The notes beneath the pieces are model-generated. The model worked only from the letters and a program-made list of their open reading frames with translations, made no database searches and was not told where the DNA came from. A stretch of 9,404 nt of DNA, from positions 1 through 9,404 of the forward strand of contig JBJEPR010000194.1 in NCBI GenBank assembly GCA_051881335.1, in the 5' to 3' direction. A program made the position numbers and the translations under genes. Shown here one piece after another: positions 1 to 5,473 of the stretch. The first letter of the stretch is position 1. Every line of letters begins with the position of its first letter. Source of the DNA: Fimenecus sp051881335 (lineage in GTDB: Bacteria; Bacillota; Clostridia; Oscillospirales; Acutalibacteraceae).

Positions 1-627
1 TTTAAGGTCTTCAATCGGCTTTTCCATCACTTCTGCACAGCGCGCGCTGACAAAGCGGTGCGAAGTACCGTGAAAGCCGTATTTGCGCATTTTGTATTTT
101 TCATAGTATTCATACGGCAGCCCGAACATATAGGCTTCCGGCGGCATGGTGGAGTGGAATGCGTTGTCGAACACGGCAACCTGCGGCACTTTGTCACCGA
201 ACAATTCAATGCTCGCGTTAATGCCTTCAATATGGGCGGGATTGTGGAGCGGCGCCAAATCGCAAAGGCTTTGGATGCCGTCAATGACGCTTTGGTCAAT
301 CAGCACACTTTTGTTAAACAGCGCGCCGCCCTGCACCACGCGATGCCCGACTGCGGTGATTTCAGAAATGTCGTCAATGACCTTGCTGTCGCCCTCGGTC
401 AACAGCTTTTTCACCACATGGAAAGCCGCCGTGTGGTTCTCCATCGGTACGGGCTCGTCCTTCACCTTCACCTCAACGCCGTTCGGGTAGTGTGTGTAAG
501 AAACACAGCTTTTAGCGGCGTCCTTCACGCGCTCGCAAATGCCCTTGGCGATGAGTTTTTCGTTTTCCATGTCAATCAGCTGATATTTCAGCGATGAACT
601 GCCTGCGTTGATAACCAGAATTTTCAA
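1..627 (-). CDS. ackA: Acetate kinase, N-terminal 209 residues (cut by window edge)
   Basis: Acetate kinase interconverts acetyl phosphate + ADP with acetate + ATP in the cytoplasm, the ATP-yielding step of acetate fermentation. The minus-strand translation begins MKILVINAGSSSLKYQL, giving N7, S10, S12 and K14 at the positions known in the Methanosarcina enzyme. Further family motifs are GHRVVQGG (R96), VFDNAFHSTMP (D154, matching the catalytic Asp) and YGFHGTSH (H186). About 190 C-terminal residues of a usual ~400 lie left of position 1. The start is a TTG (627-625), chosen because it gives exactly the family N-terminus and is preceded by GGGGGAA 5 nt upstream; no ATG is available there. It is transcribed divergently from tmcAL from its own promoter. 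The frame is intact, and identity is very secure. Confidence 0.97.
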   Translation of the reverse strand, partial: MKILVINAGSSSLKYQLIDMENEKLIAKGICERVKDAAKSCVSYTHYPNGVEVKVKDEPVPMENHTAAFHVVKKLLTEGDSKVIDDISEITAVGHRVVQGGALFNKSVLIDQSVIDGIQSLCDLAPLHNPAHIEGINASIELFGDKVPQVAVFDNAFHSTMPPEAYMFGLPYEYYEKYKMRKYGFHGTSHRFVSARCAEVMEKPIEDLK

Positions 628-639
628 AAAAATTCCCCC
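625..639 (-). promoter_or_regulatory. Ribosome binding site and TTG start of ackA
   Basis: On the minus strand GGGGGAA (639-633) precedes a TTG start (627-625) by five bases. The G-run is a fair but not ideal match to the anti-Shine-Dalgarno sequence. It fixes the start of acetate kinase at the residue that gives the family-standard N-terminus. Confidence 0.75.
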
Positions 640-652
640 AAACAAATTAAAC

Positions 653-681
653 TTGCAAGAAATCACAGTTTAGATTATTAT
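653..681 (+). promoter_or_regulatory. Sigma-A-type promoter of tmcAL
   Basis: TTGCAA (653-658) and TATTAT (676-681) are separated by 17 bp, matching the consensus at 4/6 and 5/6 positions. The predicted start near 688 leaves a leader of about 37 nt and rules out translation from the in-frame TTG at 686. The -35 box sits in an 8-bp palindrome CTTGCAAG (652-659). Confidence 0.65.
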
Positions 682-705
682 ATACTTGTTCTATGGAAAT
701 TTCAA
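677..705 (-). promoter_or_regulatory. Sigma-A-type promoter of ackA
   Basis: On the minus strand TTGAAA (705-700) is followed after exactly 17 bp by a perfect TATAAT (682-677). Transcription would start near 670, giving a leader of about 43 nt before the TTG start of ackA. The -10 box overlaps the opposite-strand -10 box of the tmcAL promoter almost completely. Confidence 0.8.
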
Positions 706-724
706 GTGGCAAAGGAAGAAATCT

Positions 725-1915
725 ATGGCGGTTGCAGGTGTAATTGCAGAATTCAATCCGTTTCACAACGGGCACAAGTATTTGCTGTCCGAGGCGCGCA
801 ATGCGGCGGCGGACGGTGTTGTGGTTGTGCTCGGCGGCAATTTTACACAGCGCGGCGAGCCGGCGTTGTGCGATAAGCATTACCGTGCCGCGGCGGCGCT
901 CTGTAACGGCGCGGATTTGGTGCTGGAATTGCCGATTGCCTTTTCCCTCGCCGCGGCGCAGACCTTTGCTATGGGCGGCGTCGGGGTGCTTGCTGCTTTG
1001 GGGTTTGTCGATACAATCGTTTTCGGGAGCGAATGCGGCGATATTGCGCGCCTTTCTGCGGCGGCAGACGCCGTTACAAATCCGCGCACCGAAAGCGCAT
1101 TACAGGGCTGTTTGCAAAAAGGCTTGCCCTTTCCCGCCGCGCGCGAAGCGGCGGTGCGGCAAGTGTTCGGGGACGCGCTTGCCGATGTGCTGCGAAGTCC
1201 GAACGATGTTTTGGGGATTGAATATCTGCGTGCCGTGCGTGCATATAAAGCGCCGTTTTCCTGTGTCGCTGTGCCGCGCGTCGGCAATGCACACGATGCG
1301 CAAAGCCCAAGCGGTATGTATGCCTCCGCCACGCTGTTGCGCGAAAAAATCCGCGCAGGGGAGGCAGTGACCGATTTTATGCCGCAAAATGCATATGAAA
1401 TTCTGCAAACAGCAGTCAAGCGGCACGAAGCGCCGTCCGAGTATACAAAACTCGACACAGCGGTGCTCGGCTTTTTGCGCACGGCGTCACCCGCTGATTT
1501 TGCAGGCGTACCCGATGTGTCCGAGGGGATTGAAAACCGTATCCTTGCCGCCGCGAAAACGGCAAAAACGCTGTGGGCGGTGTTCGACGCGGCAAAAGCC
1601 AAACGCTATACGCACGCGCGTATTCGCCGTGTGGTGCTTTCTGCTTTTTTGGGGCTGAAAACGGATTTACAGCAAAACGGCGTACCGTATCTTCGCGTGC
1701 TGGGCTTTACAAAACGCGGCAAAGCCCTGTTGCGTACTGCACGCGACACGGCGAAATTGCCTATTGTTATGCGTGCTTCCGATATAGAAACCTGCTCGTC
1801 TGCGGCGCAGGAAATGTTCCGCTTAGAATGCAAGTCCACTGACATTTTTAACCTTACATTGCCCGAAATTCGCGACTGTGGCACCGAAATGACGGATAAT
1901 TTGGTGCGATTTTGA
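725..1915 (+). CDS. tmcAL: tRNA(Met) cytidine acetate ligase (TmcAL/YlbM family)
   Basis: TmcAL activates acetate with ATP and transfers the acetyl group to N4 of the wobble cytidine (C34) of elongator tRNA-Met, a decoding-fidelity modification known from Bacillus subtilis. The 396-residue product opens MAVAGVIAEFNPFHNGH, the nucleotidyltransferase HxGH motif at residues 14-17. Other family blocks follow: VVVLGGNFTQRGEPAL (33-48), SPNDVLGIEYLRA (158-170), SATLLREKI (201-209), ENRILAAAKTAK (270-281) and KRYTHARIRR (293-302). Length is close to the roughly 415 of the Bacillus protein. The ATG at 725 was chosen because the protein then starts at the family N-terminus and AGGA (713-716) lies 8 nt upstream; an in-frame TTG at 686 falls at the predicted transcription start. 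It is a single-gene unit divergent from ackA. No frame damage is visible. Confidence 0.94.
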   Translation: MAVAGVIAEFNPFHNGHKYLLSEARNAAADGVVVVLGGNFTQRGEPALCDKHYRAAAALCNGADLVLELPIAFSLAAAQTFAMGGVGVLAALGFVDTIVFGSECGDIARLSAAADAVTNPRTESALQGCLQKGLPFPAAREAAVRQVFGDALADVLRSPNDVLGIEYLRAVRAYKAPFSCVAVPRVGNAHDAQSPSGMYASATLLREKIRAGEAVTDFMPQNAYEILQTAVKRHEAPSEYTKLDTAVLGFLRTASPADFAGVPDVSEGIENRILAAAKTAKTLWAVFDAAKAKRYTHARIRRVVLSAFLGLKTDLQQNGVPYLRVLGFTKRGKALLRTARDTAKLPIVMRASDIETCSSAAQEMFRLECKSTDIFNLTLPEIRDCGTEMTDNLVRF

Positions 1916-1922
1916 ATTTTTT

Positions 1923-1938
1923 TGCAAGTCACCTTGCA
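1923..1938. promoter_or_regulatory. Inverted repeat between tmcAL and the rpiR operon (weak terminator or operator)
   Basis: TGCAAG (1923-1928) and CTTGCA (1933-1938) form a perfect 6-bp inverted repeat with loop TCAC, starting 8 nt after the tmcAL stop and followed by TTTTTA. This could be a weak intrinsic terminator for tmcAL. Alternatively it could be an operator: it lies 17 bp upstream of the -35 box of the rpiR promoter, and a second looser CAAG/CTTG pair (1945-1948, 1955-1958) runs into that -35 box. The sequence alone does not decide. Confidence 0.5.
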
Positions 1939-1955
1939 TTTTTACAAGTTTTTGC

Positions 1956-1983
1956 TTGATTTTATGTCGGAAAAGTCTATAAT
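1956..1983 (+). promoter_or_regulatory. Promoter of the rpiR-flavoprotein-cmk-plsC-ispH/rpsA operon
   Basis: TTGATT (1956-1961) and a perfect TATAAT (1978-1983) are separated by 16 bp. Transcription would start near 1990, giving a leader of about 30 nt before the rpiR ATG at 2021. No other comparable promoter is visible ahead of the following four genes, which are overlapping or nearly so. Confidence 0.78.
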
Positions 1984-2020
1984 AGAACTACTGCAAAATC
2001 AAAATGAGAAGGAATGGAAA

Positions 2021-2902
2021 ATGAACGAACCGTTGCTTGCAAAAATGGATGAGAGTATCCGCAGGCTTTCCAAAGGACATAAAAAAATTGCCGCCTATAT
2101 CAAAGAAAACTATGACAAAGCGGCATTTATGACCGCCGCCGCCCTCGGCAAAAAGGTCGGTGTGAGCGAGTCTACCGTGGTGCGTTTTGCAACGGAATTG
2201 GGGTTTAAGGGGTACCCCGAGTTGCAACGCGCTTTACAGCAGATGATTAAATCAAAACTGACTGCCGTTCAGCGTATGGAGGTTTCGCAAACCCTCATCG
2301 GGGACGGCGATATTATCAACAGCGTACTTACCGGCGATATAGAACTTATCCGCGAAACGGCGGAGCGCACCTCGCGGGACGATTTTAAAAATGCGCTCGC
2401 GGCAATCAATCGCGCCAAGCGAATTTATATTTTGGGTGTGCGCTCGTCTGCGGCGCTCGCGTCTTTTTTGGCTTTCTATTTTAATTTGGTTTTTGACTCG
2501 GTCGTGCTGGTCGATACTTCCAGCGCATCGGAAATGTTTGAGCAAATGTTCCGCATTGATGAAAACGATGTTTGCATTGCAATCAGTTTCCCGCGGTATT
2601 CCAAGCAAACCGTGAACGCGATGCGCTTTATTGCAGACCGCAAGGCGAAAATTATCGCCATTACCGATACCGACAAATCGCCCATTGCCTCTTTTGCCGA
2701 CTATTTGTTGGTTGCGCGCAGCGATATGGCGTCGGTGGTGGACTCTTTAACCGCGCCGTTAAGTCTCATAAACGCGCTGATTGTCGGTGTAACGCTTTCC
2801 CGCCGTGAGGAAGTGTACGATAACTTCAATAAATTAGAGGGCATTTGGGACGAATACCAGGTTTACGAAAAAACGGAGGAATTGGCTTCTGATGCAACCT
2901 AA
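2021..2902 (+). CDS. MurR/RpiR family transcriptional regulator (HTH + SIS domain)
   Basis: This is a cytoplasmic DNA-binding regulator of the class that usually senses a sugar phosphate or amino-sugar phosphate. The 293-residue protein has an N-terminal HTH_6-type domain (about 1-77), with helix-turn-helix region TAAALGKKVGVSESTVVRF near 38-56 and the typical GFKGYPELQ after it. A SIS domain follows (about 130-260), with ILGVRSSA (138-145), the CIAISFPRYSKQT block (185-197) and IIAITDTDKSPIASFADYLL (211-230). Length is normal for the family. ATG 2021 is preferred because AAGGA (2009-2013) lies 7 nt upstream; earlier in-frame starts (1922, 1964) precede the -10 box. It is the first gene of the operon and its last 11 nt overlap the next gene. 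The ligand cannot be read from the sequence. Confidence 0.93.
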   Translation: MNEPLLAKMDESIRRLSKGHKKIAAYIKENYDKAAFMTAAALGKKVGVSESTVVRFATELGFKGYPELQRALQQMIKSKLTAVQRMEVSQTLIGDGDIINSVLTGDIELIRETAERTSRDDFKNALAAINRAKRIYILGVRSSAALASFLAFYFNLVFDSVVLVDTSSASEMFEQMFRIDENDVCIAISFPRYSKQTVNAMRFIADRKAKIIAITDTDKSPIASFADYLLVARSDMASVVDSLTAPLSLINALIVGVTLSRREEVYDNFNKLEGIWDEYQVYEKTEELASDAT

Positions 2903-4145
2903 AAAAGTGTTGGTGGTCGGCGGCGGTGCCGCAGGCTGTTTTGCAGCAGGCACGGCGGCGGAAAACAACGCCGAGGTGCTTTTGTTGGAGCGTAATGCCA
3001 AAATCGGCAGAAAACTGATGATTACAGGCAAGGGGCGTTGCAATGTCACCAACAACACATCGGATATAGATACGCTGATTCACAATGTGCCATCAAACGG
3101 GCGGTTTTTATACAGTGCTTTTTCAAATTTTATGCCGCAGGATACCATTGATTTTTTCGAGGATTACGGCGTGAAACTCAAAACCGAACGCGGCAACCGT
3201 GTGTTCCCCGAAAGCGACAAAGCGTCCGATATTGTCGATGCGCTTGACCGATGGCTTTCGGAAAACGGCGTTCGGAGAGTACAGGCGCGTGTGACGGAAT
3301 TGCTGACGGAAAACGGCGCGGTAAAAGGCGCCAAAACCGAAGCAGGGGAGACCTATTTTGCCGATTGTGTGATTTTGGCGACAGGCGGTAAATCCTACCC
3401 GAAAACCGGCTCTACGGGCGATGGGTACGCGCTCGCAAAAAGCGTGGGGCATACGGTAACGCCTTTGCGACCGTCCTTGTCGGCGCTTGTTTGCCGCGAA
3501 GGCTTTTGCAGCGACTGTATGGGGCTTTCCTTGCGTAATGTCGCACTGACAGTAAAGGATACGAAAACCAAAAAAACGATTTATACCGATTTCGGCGAAA
3601 TGCTGTTCACGCACTTCGGCGTTTCGGGACCGATGATTTTGTCGGCAAGTGCGCATATGCGCGAAATGGCGCCCGAACGATACGAACTGTATGTCGATTT
3701 AAAGCCGGCGTTGTCGGCGGAAAAATTAGACGCGCGTGTCCTGCGCGATTTTGGCGAAAATCCCAATAAAGCGATTGCCAATGTCCTGCCGATGCTGTTG
3801 CCGCGTGCGCTTGTGCCGGTTGTTCTGCGTTTGTCCGGTATTCGGCCGAACGAAACGGTAAATCAGATTACAAAGGCACAGCGGCAGGCGCTTTGCAATA
3901 CTGTAAAGGCGTTACACTTAACAGTTCTTGATTTCAATGATATCAAGGAAGCAATCGTTACTTCCGGTGGAATTTCCACGGCGGAAATCAACCCGAAAAC
4001 AATGGAAAGCAAACTATGTAAAGGTTTATACCTTGTCGGAGAATTACTCGATTGCGACGCTTATACGGGTGGATTTAACCTGCAAATTGCTTTTTCGACG
4101 GGGCGGCTTGCGGGGTATGCGGCGAGCGAAGTTGTCGATTTCTGA
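2892..4145 (+). CDS. BaiN/HI0933 (YhiN)-type NAD(P)/FAD-dependent oxidoreductase
   Basis: This is a cytoplasmic flavoprotein of the HI0933/YhiN family. Clostridial members include BaiN, proposed in bile-acid dehydroxylation, but most members have no proven substrate and I assign none. The 417 residues match the usual length. Visible motifs are the dinucleotide-binding GGGAAG (10-15), the signature MITGKGRCNVTN (43-54), GNRVFPESDKASDIVDAL (101-118), VILATGGKSYPKTGSTGDG (160-178), LFTHFGVSGPMIL (238-250) and the C-terminal FAD-closing block LVGELLDCDAYTGGFNLQ (381-398). The ATG overlaps the end of rpiR by 11 nt (2892-2902), and GGAGGA (2875-2880) lies 11 nt upstream inside rpiR, so translation is probably coupled. 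From memory, a flavoprotein of this type directly before cmk is common in Clostridia, which suggests a general rather than bile-specific role. Confidence 0.93.
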   Translation: MQPKKVLVVGGGAAGCFAAGTAAENNAEVLLLERNAKIGRKLMITGKGRCNVTNNTSDIDTLIHNVPSNGRFLYSAFSNFMPQDTIDFFEDYGVKLKTERGNRVFPESDKASDIVDALDRWLSENGVRRVQARVTELLTENGAVKGAKTEAGETYFADCVILATGGKSYPKTGSTGDGYALAKSVGHTVTPLRPSLSALVCREGFCSDCMGLSLRNVALTVKDTKTKKTIYTDFGEMLFTHFGVSGPMILSASAHMREMAPERYELYVDLKPALSAEKLDARVLRDFGENPNKAIANVLPMLLPRALVPVVLRLSGIRPNETVNQITKAQRQALCNTVKALHLTVLDFNDIKEAIVTSGGISTAEINPKTMESKLCKGLYLVGELLDCDAYTGGFNLQIAFSTGRLAGYAASEVVDF

Positions 4146-4165
4146 ACAAAAAGGAGACTGTTTCA

Positions 4166-4825
4166 ATGAATGTTGCCATTGACGGCCCCGCAGGCGCGGG
4201 GAAAAGCACCATTGCCCGTGCGGCGGCAAGGGAATTGGGATATATTTATGTAGATACGGGCGCGCTGTACCGTGCGGTCGGGGTGTATTTGCTTCGCAAC
4301 GGATTGGATACGAAAAATCCCGAAACGGTCGAAAGCACCTTGCCGCATATTCAGGTGGAACTGCAATTTCAAGACGGCGTACAGCATGTGCTGTTGAACG
4401 GGGAGGATGTGTCTGAGGAAATCCGCACCCCGCAGGCATCTATGGCGGCGTCCGATGTGTCGGCAGTACCTGCCGTGCGGCAGTTTTTGTTTGATTTACA
4501 GCGAGAGATTGCCGCCAAAAACGATTGCATTATGGACGGGCGCGACATCGGCACGGTTGTGTTGCCGCAGGCTGAGGTAAAAATCTTTTTGACCGCGTCG
4601 CCTGAAACGCGCGCTATGCGGCGGTTTAGGGAATTGCAGCAAAAAGGCGCAACCGACACCTACGAGGCGGTGCTTGCTGATTTAAAACAGCGCGATTACA
4701 ACGATTCCCACCGCGCTGTTGCCCCCCTAAAGCCCGCCGAGGACAGCGTTATGGTCGATACTTCCGCGTTAACGCTTCCGCAGTCGGTGGAAAAAGTCAT
4801 AGAGGTTATTAAGGAGAAGCTTTAA
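4166..4825 (+). CDS. cmk: Cytidylate kinase (CMP/dCMP kinase)
   Basis: Cmk phosphorylates CMP and dCMP to the diphosphates with ATP, feeding RNA, DNA and CDP-lipid synthesis in the cytoplasm. The 219-residue protein has the P-loop GPAGAGKST (7-15), VDTGALYRAVG (29-39), the CMP-binding DGRDIGTVVLP (124-134), the arginine-rich lid AMRRFREL (150-157) and the C-terminal RDYNDSHRAVAPLKPAED (176-193) followed by VMVDTS. Length and motifs are standard. AAGGAG (4151-4156) stands 9 nt before the ATG. It begins 20 nt after the flavoprotein stop and ends 3 nt before plsC, with its own last codons overlapping the plsC ribosome binding site. The link to plsC makes sense, since CTP is needed to turn phosphatidic acid into CDP-diacylglycerol. 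Confidence 0.97.
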   Translation: MNVAIDGPAGAGKSTIARAAARELGYIYVDTGALYRAVGVYLLRNGLDTKNPETVESTLPHIQVELQFQDGVQHVLLNGEDVSEEIRTPQASMAASDVSAVPAVRQFLFDLQREIAAKNDCIMDGRDIGTVVLPQAEVKIFLTASPETRAMRRFRELQQKGATDTYEAVLADLKQRDYNDSHRAVAPLKPAEDSVMVDTSALTLPQSVEKVIEVIKEKL

Positions 4826-4828
4826 AGA

Positions 4829-5473
4829 ATGGATTCGGTTTACGATTTTTCAAAGGTAAAAGAATATAAAACATATACTGCGCTGAAACCGCTTGCCGCG
4901 GTTGTTTGCAAAACCGTACAGCGGTGCACTTATATCGGTACGGAGAATATTCCGAAAACGGGCGGCTTTATTTTGGCGTGCAATCACCAAAGCACCTTTG
5001 ACCCTATCGCATTAGGCGGCGCTGGCGTGCGCGTGGTGCACTTTATGGCGAAAGAGGAACTGTTTGAAAACAAGGCGCTCGGTACATTTTTAACGCATAT
5101 GAATGCCTTTCCCGTTGTGCGCGGCAAAGGAGATATGACCGCCGTCCATTTTGCGGAGGAGATTATCCGCAACGGCTGGGTGTTGGGTATTTTCCCCGAG
5201 GGCACACGCTCGCCGGACTATAAACCGATGCGTGCAAAATCGGGCGTGGCGCTGATTGCGAAGCAAACGGGCGCCGATGTGTTGCCCGCCGCGATTTATA
5301 CGGACACCGAATACAAACGCGGTACAAAACTCACCGTGCGGTTCGGTACGCTGATTAAAAATGAAGAATTCGGCTTTACAGACGAAGTGAAATCCCGCGA
5401 ATTAAAGGACGCTTCACGCCGCATTATGGATGAAATCACCGCACTTTGGGAGGAAGGACATTGCAAAAAATAA
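4829..5473 (+). CDS. plsC: 1-acyl-sn-glycerol-3-phosphate acyltransferase (PlsC family)
   Basis: PlsC acylates lysophosphatidic acid at sn-2 to make phosphatidic acid at the inner membrane face. The 214 residues show the acyltransferase motif NHQSTFD (52-58; catalytic His53 and Asp58, HX4D), a second block FPVVRGKGDM (94-103) and the glycerol-phosphate-binding FPEGTRSPD (122-130), followed by LPAAIYTDT (152-160). I see no clear transmembrane helix, so association is probably peripheral, as in many short Gram-positive members. AAGGAGAA (4811-4818), inside the end of cmk, lies 10 nt before the ATG. The 3' end overlaps the ispH-rpsA start by 13 nt, and its last codons carry that gene's Shine-Dalgarno. 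Family assignment is firm; exact acyl donor and acceptor preference are not readable. Confidence 0.93.
   Translation: MDSVYDFSKVKEYKTYTALKPLAAVVCKTVQRCTYIGTENIPKTGGFILACNHQSTFDPIALGGAGVRVVHFMAKEELFENKALGTFLTHMNAFPVVRGKGDMTAVHFAEEIIRNGWVLGIFPEGTRSPDYKPMRAKSGVALIAKQTGADVLPAAIYTDTEYKRGTKLTVRFGTLIKNEEFGFTDEVKSRELKDASRRIMDEITALWEEGHCKK
5448..5463 (+). promoter_or_regulatory. Ribosome binding site and TTG start of ispH-rpsA
   Basis: GGGAGGAAGG (5448-5457) lies just upstream of TTG (5461-5463); from the GGAGG core (5449-5453) the spacing is 7 nt. This start gives MQKITLAKTAGFCFG, the expected IspH N-terminus with its first cluster cysteine at residue 13. An earlier in-frame TTG at 5446 overlaps the ribosome binding site itself and is unlikely to be used. 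Confidence 0.82.

Noticed and set aside
686..724. Upstream in-frame extension of tmcAL from TTG at 686
   Set aside because: The TTG coincides with the predicted transcription start and has no ribosome binding site; the ATG at 725 has AGGA 8 nt upstream and gives the family N-terminus.
628..724. Riboswitch or structured leader RNA between ackA and tmcAL
   Set aside because: Both predicted leaders are only about 37-43 nt and show no strong hairpin or T-tract.
880..1602. A 240-codon open frame on the minus strand opposite tmcAL, and a 208-codon frame at 744-1370 in another plus frame
   Set aside because: Both lie fully within tmcAL, which has unambiguous family motifs. Their translations are Ala/Arg/Ser-rich and low in pattern, as expected for shadow frames of GC-rich coding DNA.
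1922..2020. N-terminal extension of the RpiR regulator from TTG 1922 or ATG 1964
   Set aside because: Both starts precede the TATAAT at 1978-1983, so they would not be on the operon transcript; the extension has no RpiR family similarity that I recognise.
2892..4145. Assignment of the flavoprotein as a dedicated bile-acid reductase (BaiN)
   Set aside because: The family signature is clear, but no other bai genes are present and the neighbours are housekeeping genes, so only the family-level call is supportable.
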